Source: Streptomyces griseus subsp. griseus (lineage in GTDB: Bacteria; Actinomycetota; Actinomycetes; Streptomycetales; Streptomycetaceae). Taken from it: a stretch of 64,000 nt of DNA. The notes under the pieces are model-generated. The model was not told where the DNA came from. It saw only the letters and a program-made list of their open reading frames with translations, and searched no databases. Position numbers and translations under genes: made by a program. Positions 53,325-61,971 of this stretch are shown one piece after another. Where the stretch lies: contig NZ_CP032543.1 in NCBI RefSeq assembly GCF_003610995.1, positions 6,510,001 through 6,574,000 on the forward strand. The letters run 5' to 3'. Every line of letters starts with the position of its first letter. Within the stretch, counting starts at the first letter, position 1.

Positions 53325-54806
53325 TCAGCCGCCGAGCAGCGGCTCCGAGGCCCGGTCCAGCACCGAGGTGACCCGCTGCCAGGTCTCCATGTCCCGCTCC
53401 TGGGGGTCGAGTTGACTGCCCGTATCACCCGCGCCCCAGGAGGTCGCCAGCGCCACCGGATCCCCGCCGCCCGCCGCCGACGCGGCGAGCGCGGCCGCGC
53501 CCAGGGCCACCAGTTCGCCGCCCGCCGGGATGACGACCGGGCGGCCCGAGAGCCGGCGCACCGTCTCCACCCAGCTCCGCCCCTGCGCCCCGCCGCCGAT
53601 CAGCCGCAGCGGGCGGGCGGCGACCTCGGGGGCGTCGGGGTCCAGGCCGCAGGCCCGTAGCAACGTGTCCAGGGCGCGCAGCACGGTCACGGCCGCGCCT
53701 TCGTAGGCGGCGCCGAGGAGTTGCTGCGGGGTGGTGTCGTGGCGCAGGCCGGTGAGGAGCCCGGATGCGGTGGGCAGGTCGGGGGTGCGTTCGCCGTCGA
53801 GGTAGGGGAGGAGCACGGCTTCGCCGCCGGGGACCGTGTCCTCGCGGTGCAGGCCGAGCAGGGAAGCCACCTTGTCCACGGCGAGCGTGCAGTTGAGGGT
53901 GCAGGCCAGGGGGAGGTACGTGCCGTCGGCGGCGGCGAATCCGGAGAGTTCCGGGGCGGTGGAGCGGGTGCGGGAGGCCGCGAAGACGACGCCGGAGGTG
54001 CCGAGGGAGAGGACCGGGTGGTCCAGCAGCCCGGCGCCGCCGAGACCGAGGCCCACGGCCGCGCTCATGTTGTCGCCGGTCCCGGCCGCCACCGCGATCC
54101 CGGTGGGCAGCCCCAGCGCCCCGGCCGCCGCGTCGGTCAGCGAGCCGACCCGGGTGGCGCCGGTGGGCGCGACCTCGGGGAGGAGCGCCGGGTCCAGGCC
54201 GAGGAGGTCCAGCAGCTCGGGGTCGTAGCCGCCGGTCGCGGTGGCGTACCAGCCGGTGCCGGAGGCGTCCCCGGGGTCGGTCGCCGCCACGCCCGCGAGG
54301 CGCTCGGTGAGGAAGTCGTGCGGCAGCCGTACGCCCACGGCGGCCTTCGCCGCGTCCGGGTCGTTCTCGCGCAGCCACTGCCACTTGGAGGCGGTGATCG
54401 CGGCGACCGGCACGGAACCGGTGCGCGCGGTCCACGCGTCCGGTCCGCCGAGCTTCGCGGTGAGGGCGGCGGCCTGCGGGGCGGAACGGGTGTCGTTCCA
54501 GAGCAGGGCCGGCCGCAGCGGGCGGCCCGAGCGGTCCAGCACCACGAGCCCGTGCTGCTGTCCGGCCACCGCGATCCCGGTCACCGAGCGTGCCGGCAGG
54601 CCGGACTCCTTCAGCCCGGCGGCCACCGCGTCGCCCAGCGCCTGCCACCAGACCTCCGGGTCGCTCTCCCGGGCGCCGCTCTCCCCGTTCACGACGTGCG
54701 GGGCGCGGCCCACCGCGAGCTGTTCGCCGGTCACGGCGTCGATCACGGCGGCCTTGGTGGACTGGGTGGAGCTGTCCACGCCGATGACGACGGTACGTGA
54801 CGACAT
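53325..54806 (-). CDS. xylB: Xylulokinase
   Basis: A 493-residue FGGY-family kinase phosphorylating D-xylulose. The N-terminal phosphate motif VIGVDSSTQSTKAAVID, VAGQQHGLVVLD, LLWNDTRSAPQA, the mid-protein TGDNMSAAVGLGL and the adenosine site LRLIGGGAQGRSWVETVRRL are present, and the length is normal. The ATG at 54806 (with AAAGAGG upstream) is preferred to an in-frame ATG further up. It is divergent from xylA and presumably controlled by the ROK repressor at 56387-57640. Confidence 0.95.
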   Translation of the reverse strand: MSSRTVVIGVDSSTQSTKAAVIDAVTGEQLAVGRAPHVVNGESGARESDPEVWWQALGDAVAAGLKESGLPARSVTGIAVAGQQHGLVVLDRSGRPLRPALLWNDTRSAPQAAALTAKLGGPDAWTARTGSVPVAAITASKWQWLRENDPDAAKAAVGVRLPHDFLTERLAGVAATDPGDASGTGWYATATGGYDPELLDLLGLDPALLPEVAPTGATRVGSLTDAAAGALGLPTGIAVAAGTGDNMSAAVGLGLGGAGLLDHPVLSLGTSGVVFAASRTRSTAPELSGFAAADGTYLPLACTLNCTLAVDKVASLLGLHREDTVPGGEAVLLPYLDGERTPDLPTASGLLTGLRHDTTPQQLLGAAYEGAAVTVLRALDTLLRACGLDPDAPEVAARPLRLIGGGAQGRSWVETVRRLSGRPVVIPAGGELVALGAAALAASAAGGGDPVALATSWGAGDTGSQLDPQERDMETWQRVTSVLDRASEPLLGG

Positions 54807-55048
54807 GGGCGGCCTCTTTCGGGTGGCGGCTGGGGCTGGTGCGGTCCGGCGGGTGGGGCTCATTCGGCTGTACCGCGAACAAATTACGTGATCCGCGGCC
54901 TGGGGAACAGGCCTCCGTCGGACTCGCCACCGACCAGGGGGTTACGCCGGACGGAGACCGTGTGCATGATTAGTCATGACACTGAACAAATAGGGGTGCC
55001 GGGTCTCCGGCCCGGCCCCCGACGGCAGGCGAAGGCGGTCGGACGACG
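54807..55048. promoter_or_regulatory. Divergent xylB/xylA control region with operator candidates
   Basis: The 242-base spacer contains GAACAAAT twice: CGAACAAATTA at 54876-54886 and TGAACAAATAG at 54984-54993. Both read toward xylA, and their reverse complements contain TTTGTTC, a style seen in ROK/XylR operators. A separate dyad CATGA-TTAG-TCATG lies at 54965-54978. These are the likely sites for repression by the ROK protein and for both promoters; no -10/-35 pair is certain. Confidence 0.5.
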
Positions 55049-56215
55049 ATGACGGAACGCTTCACCCCCACCCCCGAGGACAAGTTCAGCTTCGGCCTGT
55101 GGACCGTGGGCTGGCAGGGCCGGGACCCCTTCGGCGACGCCACCCGCGCGGCCATCGACCCCGTCGAGTCCGTCCAGCGGCTCGCCGAGCTGGGCGCCTG
55201 GGGCGTGACCTTCCACGACGACGACCTGATCCCCTTCGGCTCCGGCGACACCGAGCGCGAGGCGATCGTCAAGCGGTTCCGGCAGGCGGTCGACGCGAGC
55301 GGCATGGTCGTGCCCATGGTGACGACGAACCTCTTCACCCACCCGGTCTTCAAGGACGGCGGGTTCACCGCCAACGACCGCGACGTACGCCGTTACGCAC
55401 TCCGCAAGACCCTGCGCAACATCGACCTCGCCGTCGAACTCGGCGCCACCACCTTCGTCGCCTGGGGCGGCCGCGAGGGGGCGGAGTCCGGCGGGGCCAA
55501 GGACGTACGCGTCGCCCTGCACCGGATGAAGGAGGCCTTCGACCTGCTGGGCGAGTACGTCACCGAGCAGGGGTACGACCTCCGCTTCGCCATCGAGCCC
55601 AAGCCGAACGAGCCGCGCGGCGACATCCTGCTGCCCACCATCGGCCACGCCCTCGCCTTCATCGAGCGCCTGGAGCGCCCCGAGCTGGTCGGCGTCAACC
55701 CCGAGACCGGGCACGAGCAGATGGCCGGGCTCAACTTCCCGCACGGCATCGCCCAGGCCATGTGGGCCGACAAGCTCTTCCACATCGACCTGAACGGTCA
55801 GTCCGGCATCAAGTACGACCAGGACCTCCGCTTCGGCGCGGGCGATCTGCGCCAGGCGTTCTGGCTCGTCGACCTGCTGGAGAGCGGCTACGAGGGCCCG
55901 CGCCACTTCGACTTCAAGCCCCCGCGCACCGAGGACTACGACGGCGTCTGGGCCTCGGCCGCCGGCTGCATGCGCAACTACCTGATCCTCAAGGAGCGCG
56001 CGGCGGCCTTCCGTGCCGACCCCGCGGTGCGGGAGGCGCTCCGGGCCTCCCGTCTGGACGAGCTGGCGCGCCCGACGGTGACGGACGGCCTCGCGGGGCT
56101 GCTCGCCGACCGCACGGCGTACGAGGAGTTCGACGTGGACGCCGCCGCCGAGCGCGGCATGGCCTTCGAGGCACTGGACCAGCTGGCCATGGACCACCTG
56201 CTCGCGGTGCGCTGA
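55049..56215 (+). CDS. xylA: Xylose isomerase
   Basis: A 388-residue enzyme, the usual actinobacterial class I length, interconverting D-xylose and D-xylulose (and glucose/fructose). Active-site segments are [12 protein letters not shown] (catalytic His and Asp), [29 protein letters not shown] (Trp), [15 protein letters not shown] (metal Glu and substrate Lys), [19 protein letters not shown] and [12 protein letters not shown]. It diverges from xylB; together they feed xylose into the pentose phosphate pathway. No xylose transporter gene is adjacent in this window. Confidence 0.97.
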   Translation: MTERFTPTPEDKFSFGLWTVGWQGRDPFGDATRAAIDPVESVQRLAELGAWGVTFHDDDLIPFGSGDTEREAIVKRFRQAVDASGMVVPMVTTNLFTHPVFKDGGFTANDRDVRRYALRKTLRNIDLAVELGATTFVAWGGREGAESGGAKDVRVALHRMKEAFDLLGEYVTEQGYDLRFAIEPKPNEPRGDILLPTIGHALAFIERLERPELVGVNPETGHEQMAGLNFPHGIAQAMWADKLFHIDLNGQSGIKYDQDLRFGAGDLRQAFWLVDLLESGYEGPRHFDFKPPRTEDYDGVWASAAGCMRNYLILKERAAAFRADPAVREALRASRLDELARPTVTDGLAGLLADRTAYEEFDVDAAAERGMAFEALDQLAMDHLLAVR

Positions 56216-56223
56216 CGGTACGG

Positions 56224-56341
56224 GGGCGCCCGGCGGCCCTTCTGGGCCCGTCGGGCTTGAGGCTCGCCGGGCCCAGCGGTTGATCCGTGGGGCCCGACCG
56301 CCTCGAAGCCACCCGGGCGCCCGGCGGCCCTCCTGGGCCCG
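56224..56341. repeat. 27-bp direct repeat between xylA and the ROK regulator
   Basis: The 27-mers at 56224-56250 and 56315-56341 differ by a single base and are 91 bp apart in an extremely GC-rich spacer between convergent genes. Partial further copies (GGGCGCC, GGGCCC) surround them. They may form alternative hairpins that terminate both transcripts, or be a remnant of a duplicated element. Confidence 0.6.
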
Positions 56342-56386
56342 GGCGCCCCTCGGCCGGCCCGCGCCAGGCTCCCCGGGGCCCTCGCC

Positions 56387-57640
56387 TCAGACCCCCGCCG
56401 CCCCCGCGTACGCCACCGGGTCGTCCAGTACGTCCTGCACCACCAGCGCCGCCGCTCCCCGCGCCGCGTCCCCCGCCACCGACGACGCGCGGAGCCGGCC
56501 GCTGCCCGGGGACCAGAGCCCCGACACCACCCGGCCGGTCAGCTCCTCGTCGGCCGGGGGCGCCAGCCACGGCATCAGCCCCCGGTAGATCCCGCCGAGC
56601 ACCACCGCGTCCGGGTCGACCAGGTTCACCGCCCCCGACACCACCCGGCCCAGCATCCGCCCCGCCTCGGCGACCGCCGCCACCGCCCGCTCGTCCCCGG
56701 CCCGCGCGCGCCGCTCCAGCTCCAGCACGCCGGAGCCGCCGCCGGCCCCGGGCCCGTCGACCCCGGCCGCCCGCAGGAGCGCGCGCTGACCGGCGTACTG
56801 CTCCAGGCAGCCCCGCGAACCGCACCGGCACTCCGGCCCGTCCGGGTCCACCACCACATGCCCGATCTCCCCGGCGAACCCATGCGCCCCCCGCAGCAGT
56901 TCACCGTTGAGCACCAGCGCGCCGCCGACCCCGATCTCACCGGTCAGATACAGGAAGCTGCGCACGTCACCGAGGCCGCCGAACCACAGCTCGGCCAGGG
57001 CCGCGAGATTGGCCTCGTTCTCCGAGGCGACCGGCAGCACCGCATGCCCGGGACGCAGTGCGGTGAGCGCGTCGCCGAACAGATCCTGCGCCGGGACCTC
57101 GTTCCAGCCGAGGTTGGGGGCCTGCCGCACCGCTCCGCCGGAGACCAGACCGGGCAGCGCCAGCGCGACGCCCACCGGGCGCAGCTCCTGCTCGCGCGCC
57201 GAGTCGAGGGTCCGCGCGGCGATCGCGGCCGCCCGGGCGAGGACCTCGTCGGCGGGCGCGCCCCGGTTGTCGAGGTGTTCGGTCTGCCGGACCCGGCCGG
57301 TGCCCGCGAGGTCGACGACGCAGACCGAGACGTAATCGATGTTGATCTCCACACCGAGCCCGGCCGGGCCGGTGCGAGCCACCTTGAGCGCGGTGCCGGG
57401 GCGCCCGGCCTGCCCGCTGAACGTCTTGCCCGACTCGGTGAGGAAGCCGCTGTCCATCAGCTGCTCCACGAGCGAGGAGACCGCGGCCCGGGTCAGCCCG
57501 ACCCGCGCGGCCACTCCGGCGCGGGTCGCCTCACCGCTCTCGCCCTCGTCCCGCACGGCTCGCAGTACCAGGCTCAGATTGTGCCGTCGCACGGTGTCCT
57601 TGTCGGCCTTGGGCCCCAGCGGAGTGAGGATGCTCTTCAT
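56387..57640 (-). CDS. ROK-family transcriptional regulator (XylR-like)
   Basis: A 417-residue repressor with an N-terminal winged helix (VAARVGLTRAAVSSLVEQLM). The ROK sugar-kinase-like domain follows: LGVEINIDYVSVCVVDLAG, the GEIGVGGALVLNGELLRGAH signature, GEIGHVVVDPDGPECRCG, and zinc cysteines in ECRCGSRGCLEQY. ROK regulators next to xylA/xylB are normally xylose-responsive repressors, and the divergent xyl promoter region carries candidate sites. The gene is convergent with xylA and probably transcribed on its own. Confidence 0.93.
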   Translation of the reverse strand: MKSILTPLGPKADKDTVRRHNLSLVLRAVRDEGESGEATRAGVAARVGLTRAAVSSLVEQLMDSGFLTESGKTFSGQAGRPGTALKVARTGPAGLGVEINIDYVSVCVVDLAGTGRVRQTEHLDNRGAPADEVLARAAAIAARTLDSAREQELRPVGVALALPGLVSGGAVRQAPNLGWNEVPAQDLFGDALTALRPGHAVLPVASENEANLAALAELWFGGLGDVRSFLYLTGEIGVGGALVLNGELLRGAHGFAGEIGHVVVDPDGPECRCGSRGCLEQYAGQRALLRAAGVDGPGAGGGSGVLELERRARAGDERAVAAVAEAGRMLGRVVSGAVNLVDPDAVVLGGIYRGLMPWLAPPADEELTGRVVSGLWSPGSGRLRASSVAGDAARGAAALVVQDVLDDPVAYAGAAGV

Positions 57641-57686
57641 ATCGTCGCCGAGCCTATGCGATGGCGGGCACGCCGGGCAGCACGGA

Positions 57687-57729
57687 ACCGGGCGGCCCCC
57701 TCCGCGAACTCCGGGAGGGGCCGCCCGGT
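57687..57729 (-). terminator. Terminator after the DUF3105/DUF305 operon
   Basis: GGGCGGCCCC and GGGGCCGCCC arms (extended to 57687-57703 and 57714-57729) form a strong hairpin just past the DUF305 stop on the minus strand. Confidence 0.65.
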
Positions 57730-57732
57730 GCC

Positions 57733-58389
57733 TCAGGGCTTCGCGCCCCGGGCCTTCAGCAGGTCCGCCATCAGCCCGATCTCGGACTGCTGGCCGCGGA
57801 CCATACCCTCCGCCAGATTCCGGATGACGTCCGTCCCGGCCGCCTCCGCGCCCGCCCGCGCCATGTCCACACCGGCGCGGTGGTGCACGGTCATCAGCCG
57901 CAGGAACAGCACCTCGGCCGCCTTGCCGTCGGCCGCCTTCAGGGCCGCCAGCTCGGCGTCGGTGGCCATGCCCGGCATCAGCGAACCGTCACCGGTCGGC
58001 TTGACGGTGTGACCCATCCACGCCATCGGGGGCTTCGCCGAACTCTTGGGCAGGCCCCACTGGTCCAGCCAGCCGAGCATCATCCCGCGCTGGTTGGCCT
58101 GGGTGTTGATGATGTCGTACGCCAGCCGCCGTACGTCCTCGTCATCGGTGCGGTCACGCACGATGAACGACATCTCCACCGCCTGCTGATGGTGGATCGC
58201 CATGTCCCGGGCGAACCCCGCGTCCGCCGACCCCTCTGCCGGAGCGGAGAGCGCCGCCTTCGCGGACGGGGACGCCGCCGACGGCCGTACGACCATCAGC
58301 GCCACCAGCCCCACCGCGAGCAGCAGCACGGCGGCGCCCGCGAGCACCATCCGGCGGGTGGCGGAGAACGGGCTCCTCGCGGAGGTCAC
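57733..58389 (-). CDS. DUF305 membrane-anchored protein
   Basis: A 218-residue protein with an N-terminal membrane anchor (MVLAGAAVLLLAVGLVALMV) and an external DUF305 domain. The domain has two His-rich motifs typical of the family (GFARDMAIHHQQAVEMSF and FLRLMTVHHRAGVDMARAGA) with many Met residues between them. Such proteins are often found near copper genes and may bind metal through the His/Met residues; the function is not established. The GTG start overlaps the DUF3105 stop by four bases, so the two are coupled. Confidence 0.9.
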   Translation of the reverse strand: MTSARSPFSATRRMVLAGAAVLLLAVGLVALMVVRPSAASPSAKAALSAPAEGSADAGFARDMAIHHQQAVEMSFIVRDRTDDEDVRRLAYDIINTQANQRGMMLGWLDQWGLPKSSAKPPMAWMGHTVKPTGDGSLMPGMATDAELAALKAADGKAAEVLFLRLMTVHHRAGVDMARAGAEAAGTDVIRNLAEGMVRGQQSEIGLMADLLKARGAKP

Positions 58390-59036
58390 TTGTCGAGCCC
58401 ACCGGTGCAGGCGGCGCCCGGCTCAGGCGTCTGCGGGCCCTGGACGTACTTGCTGAAGAACTGGCCGACCCGGGAGTCGGAGGCGCTGTCCACCGTGACC
58501 TGCTTGCCCCACGCACTGAGCATCAGCGGGTCCTTCTGGTCCTTGACCGGGCTCATCAGGGAGTACGGGGTGGCCTTCACCTTCTCCGTGAGCGCCTTGA
58601 CGTCCGCGTCCGAGGCCTTCTCGCTGTAGGTGACCCAGACCGCGCCGTGCTCCAGCGAGTGCACGGCGTTCTCCTTCGGTATCTCCTCGGTGTAGACGTC
58701 CGCGTTGCAGTTCATCCAGACCTGGCTGTGGTCACCGCCGACGGGCGGGTTCATCGGGTAGTCGACCTTCTTCTCCACGTGGTTCTGGGTCAGGTCCTTC
58801 CACGTGCGCTCACCGGAGACGGGGGAGTTCTTGGCCTGCTCCTCCTTCTCGTCCTTCTCGTTCGCCTGGTACACGAGATAGCCGCCTCCGGCGACCAGCG
58901 CGACGACCACGGCGACCGACGCCCCGATGGTGATGAGGCGGCCCCGGCGCTCACGGGCGCGCTCCTTGCGGCGGGCCTCCTCCAGCTTGGCGCGGCGGGC
59001 GTTGGCGGGGGAGTTCTGGTTCTTGGCGGAAGCCAT
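58386..59036 (-). CDS. DUF3105 membrane protein
   Basis: A 216-residue protein. The first ~30 residues are basic and probably helical (RRAKLEEARRKERARERRGR). One transmembrane helix follows (ITIGASVAVVVALVAGGGYL). The external DUF3105 domain has PVGGDHSQVWMNCNADVYT, the His-rich HSLEHGAVWVTYSE and LSAWGKQVTVD. Three or more conserved His and Cys residues suggest metal or redox chemistry. It is the first gene of a two-gene unit with the DUF305 gene. No characterised function is known to me. Confidence 0.9.
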   Translation of the reverse strand: MASAKNQNSPANARRAKLEEARRKERARERRGRLITIGASVAVVVALVAGGGYLVYQANEKDEKEEQAKNSPVSGERTWKDLTQNHVEKKVDYPMNPPVGGDHSQVWMNCNADVYTEEIPKENAVHSLEHGAVWVTYSEKASDADVKALTEKVKATPYSLMSPVKDQKDPLMLSAWGKQVTVDSASDSRVGQFFSKYVQGPQTPEPGAACTGGLDK

Positions 59037-59167
59037 GGAAGGTCCTCGTCGTTCAGCGGATGCGGGGAGGGCAGACGGTCGTGCAGGAGAGCAGAGGGAA
59101 ACAGGGCATGCGGGCAGCCGCTCCCGGTTCCGGCGCGAGGCACGGCGACGGGGGAGCGGACCCGGCT

Positions 59168-59602
59168 CTAGATCCGTTGAACCTGGAGACGCAGCTGATC
59201 GACGGAGTGGACACCGTCATGGGAGGGCCCCCGGATCGCGGCCGACCCGGTCAGCGGGGCGACGGGCACGACGGCCACGGAGGAGGGGAGCGCCACGGGG
59301 GCGGACGGCACCGGCAGCACGACGGCCGCCGAGTGGGTCGACCCGCCGTGGCACGAGGTCCCGAGCCCCCGTTCGGCGGGGACGGCCATGACCACCGGCT
59401 CTGCGGCCAGACCGGCCACCGGTGTCAGCGTCCGTACGGGGGCCGGGCCCGGAGCCTCGGCGGTCACCGGCACGGTGGCCGCGGCCGAGGGGGCGACCGA
59501 GCAGCAGAAGAGCAGCGACAGCAGGGCGAGCAGCCAGAGCGGCGAGGCGGGCACGCGTGAGCGGCACCGCTGCCGGTCGGTCCGAGCGCTCACCCTGGTC
59601 AT
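59168..59602 (-). CDS. Small exported or membrane protein of unknown family
   Basis: A 144-residue protein with a signal-peptide-like helix (LWLLALLSLLFCCSVAPSAA). A low-complexity Ala/Pro/Val-rich region follows with a single Cys-His cluster (GTSCHGGSTHSA), and the end is hydrophilic (HSVDQLRLQVQRI). It lies 131 bases upstream of the DUF3105 gene on the same strand and may belong to the same group. The start codon has no strong ribosome-binding site. The His/Cys motif could bind metal, but that is only suggestive. Confidence 0.6.
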   Translation of the reverse strand: MTRVSARTDRQRCRSRVPASPLWLLALLSLLFCCSVAPSAAATVPVTAEAPGPAPVRTLTPVAGLAAEPVVMAVPAERGLGTSCHGGSTHSAAVVLPVPSAPVALPSSVAVVPVAPLTGSAAIRGPSHDGVHSVDQLRLQVQRI

Positions 59603-59667
59603 GGCCCGTCATCGTAGTAGCTGTATGAAGATTCAAAGAATATGGGTCACCGATTCCGGGGGATAGT
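59603..59667. promoter_or_regulatory. AT-rich spacer with small palindrome
   Basis: This short AT-rich interval between the minus-strand small protein and the scramblase remnant contains the perfect palindrome ATTC-AAA-GAAT at 59631-59641. Such sites are used by metal-sensing repressors of the ArsR/SmtB class, among others. It is the probable promoter region of the gene at 59168-59602; assignment is tentative. Confidence 0.3.
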
Positions 59668-60243
59668 GTGCCCCAGCGACCACGCAGTCGAACACAGCCG
59701 CGGGCTGGTTCCCGGATCCTCATGGCGCGCCCCGGCCGCTGCGCTACTGGGACGGCAGCCGGTGGACCGAGCACGCGCACCCGTCCGGCGGGCAGCAGGC
59801 CCCGGTCGCCGCCGCGGCGATCCCCGCCCAGCAGCAGCCGGCCGTCTCCGGCGGCCCGCTCTTCGACCAGCCGGGATCGGCAGGACCACTGTCGCGATGG
59901 CGGCCGGGGGTGTGCAGGTCGGCGCGACCGAGCCGGAGAACTGGCGCGCCCGGAACTTCGCCGTCGTCGACCGGCACGGCACCGAGATCGCCCGGATCAC
60001 CAAGACCTGGGAAGGCCTCGCGAAGACCATGTTCACGACCGAAGACCATGTTCACGACGGCCGGCAACCATGTGCTCCAGATCCACCAGCGGCTGCCCGG
60101 GCCGCTGCTCAGCCTCGCCGTGGCCACGGCTCTGACGGTGGACACCGCGCTCAGCAGGACGCCCGCGGCCTCGGCTGACGTGCCCGCGGCCACGGACTCA
60201 CCCGGCGCCGGGCTGTGCCGAGGTCCATGTATTTTACGGGTGT
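59668..60243 (+). pseudogene. Decayed phospholipid scramblase-like gene (DUF2510 plus scramblase)
   Basis: Three frames together read an ancestral ~250-residue protein of the DUF2510-scramblase type known in Streptomyces. Frame A (about 59670-59880) gives ATTQSNTAAGWFPDPHGAPR and RYWDGSRWTEHAHP but has no start codon. Frame B (from about 59890) gives MAAGGVQVGATEPENWRARN, FAVVDRHGTEIARITKTWEG and LAKTMFTT. The middle ~100 residues are missing. Frame B then breaks at a 19-bp tandem duplication (60021-60039 and 60040-60058). Removing one copy restores frame C: AGNHVLQIHQRLPGPLLS, then ATALTVDTAL. Three independent lesions make it a pseudogene. Confidence 0.85.
60021..60058 (+). repeat. 19-bp tandem duplication inside the scramblase remnant
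   Basis: CGAAGACCATGTTCACGAC occurs twice in direct contact at 60021-60039 and 60040-60058. Since 19 is not a multiple of three, it shifts the frame at this point. Confidence 0.9.
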
Positions 60244-60264
60244 AATACCTGTTAACGTATATGG
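60232..60264 (+). promoter_or_regulatory. AT-rich promoter/operator of the FUSC-MarR operon
   Basis: The 33 bases before the FUSC GTG are AT-rich and contain GGT-GTAAT-ACC, the palindrome GTTAAC and a TATAT stretch ending four bases before the start codon. There is no ribosome-binding site at the usual distance, so the mRNA may be leaderless or nearly so. The MarR protein encoded in the operon could bind here. Confidence 0.4.
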
Positions 60265-61971
60265 GTGAGTGATACATCCACCCGGCCCCGGCAGTCCCCC
60301 GTCCGCAGCCTTCCGCTCGCCGCCCCGCTCCGGCTCGGCCGCCCCTCGGAGACCTGGTTCAAGCCCGCCCTGAGCGTGGTCGTCGCCTCCGCCGTACCGC
60401 ATCTGACGCTCCTGGCCATCGGCCGCCTCGACCTCGTCATCTACACGATGGCCGGTTCCTTCTGCGCGCTGTACGGCCACGGCCTGCCGTACGCCCGGCG
60501 AGCCAGGACCGTGGCGGGCGTCGTGCTCTCCATGACCGCCGGGCTCGCCGCCGCGCTGGTCACCGCCTCGCTCACGCACTCCACCGCCGTACTCATCGCG
60601 GTCGGCGCCCTCCTCGCCGCCGTCCAGAAGGCGGGGTGCGACGCGACCAGGATCGGCCCGCCCGGCCACGTGATCCTCACCTTCGTCAGCTCCGCCGCCC
60701 TCTTCGCCCCGCAGCGCCTCGGCCAGGTCCCGGCCCACCTGGCCCTGACCCTGGCGGCGGGCGCGGTCGCCTGGATCGTCTGTACGGGGCCCGCCCTGAT
60801 CCGCCGTGAGGGGCCCGAGCGCCGGGCCGTCGCCCGCGCCCTCGAAGCGGCCGCCGACTGCGCTGCCGCACCCGGCCCCCGCACCCGGCACGCAGCGGCC
60901 GCGGCCGTGCACGCCGCCTGGCAGTGCCTCCTCGCCTCCGGCCGGCCCACCCCCGTACGCCGCTCCCTGGCACGGCTGGTGGTGCACGCCGAGACGGCCC
61001 TGACCACTGCGCTGCCGGACCCGGAACGGCTGCGCGCCTGGGCCGCCCTGACCCGCGCGCGGGGACCCGTCCCCGAACCGCCACCCGCACCCGGCACGGC
61101 CGACGAGCTGTACGGCATCGACGCCGAGCGCGCCGCCCGCCGTGCTTCCGGTGGCCGCCGCGCCGCCCGCCGCGCCCTCCTCCGAAGCCTCGGCCCCGGC
61201 TCGCACCTGCTCCCCGTCGCCGCCCGCACGCTGATCGGCTGCGCGCTCGCCGGATATCTCTGCGCCGCCCTCGGCGTCGGCCGCCCCTACTGGGCGATCG
61301 TCACCGCCGCCTCCCTCTACCAGGCCAACGTCACCCTGACCTGGAACCGGACCCTCCAGCGCACCCTCGGCAACCTCCTGGGTGTCCTGGTCTTCGCCGC
61401 CGTCCTGCCGCTCTCCCGCACCGGCCCGCTCGCCCTCGTCCTGTGCTGCCTCTTCCTCAGCTTCGCCGCCGAGGCCCTGATCACCCGGAACTACTGGCTC
61501 GGCTCCGTCGCCGTCACCCCCATGGCCCTCCTGGTCCTGGAGTTCGGCTCCACCCACCCGCCCGGGGAGCTGATCGGGGACCGGGTCCTGGACACCGTCC
61601 TCGGGGCGCTCGCCGGATTCCTCGCGGCCACGCTCGTCACCAACCGGCGGGCGGCGGGCCGCGTCGACCGGGCCCTCGAAGCCACGGCGCAGGCCCGTAC
61701 GGAAGCGGAACGGGCCCTTGGGCGCCCCCACGCCGAGCGGGCGCGGGCGCGCCGCGCGCTGACCGCGAGCCTCGTCGAACTCCGCGAAGCCGCCGACACC
61801 GCGGCGGGGGAGTGGTGGCAACGCGCCCTGCCCGAGCAGGAGCTTCTCGCGGCTGAGCAGGCCGGACACCGTACGCTCGCCGCGACAGCACAACGGCTGG
61901 GCCCGGCGGTCCGTGCCCCGGAGACGCGGCGCGACGCAGCGGCCCTGGCCCTGGAGAACGGAGCGGAGTGA
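60265..61971 (+). CDS. FUSC-family aromatic/lipid exporter-like membrane protein
   Basis: A 568-residue membrane protein. Two blocks of helices (about 35-175 and 310-455) carry the FUSC signature PYWAIVTAASLYQANVTLTW and YWLGSVAVTPMALLVLEFGS. A ~130-residue soluble stretch lies between them and a charged C-terminal coiled-coil-like tail follows (TEAERALGRPHAERARARRA). Family members export aromatic acids or protect against toxic compounds. It overlaps the MarR gene by four bases (GTGA). The GTG start lies close behind a TATAT element, with no clear Shine-Dalgarno. Confidence 0.88.
   Translation: MSDTSTRPRQSPVRSLPLAAPLRLGRPSETWFKPALSVVVASAVPHLTLLAIGRLDLVIYTMAGSFCALYGHGLPYARRARTVAGVVLSMTAGLAAALVTASLTHSTAVLIAVGALLAAVQKAGCDATRIGPPGHVILTFVSSAALFAPQRLGQVPAHLALTLAAGAVAWIVCTGPALIRREGPERRAVARALEAAADCAAAPGPRTRHAAAAAVHAAWQCLLASGRPTPVRRSLARLVVHAETALTTALPDPERLRAWAALTRARGPVPEPPPAPGTADELYGIDAERAARRASGGRRAARRALLRSLGPGSHLLPVAARTLIGCALAGYLCAALGVGRPYWAIVTAASLYQANVTLTWNRTLQRTLGNLLGVLVFAAVLPLSRTGPLALVLCCLFLSFAAEALITRNYWLGSVAVTPMALLVLEFGSTHPPGELIGDRVLDTVLGALAGFLAATLVTNRRAAGRVDRALEATAQARTEAERALGRPHAERARARRALTASLVELREAADTAAGEWWQRALPEQELLAAEQAGHRTLAATAQRLGPAVRAPETRRDAAALALENGAE

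Noticed and set aside
60021..60058. Target-site duplication of an insertion sequence
   Set aside because: The two 19-mers touch each other with nothing between them and no transposase is nearby; simple slippage duplication explains it.
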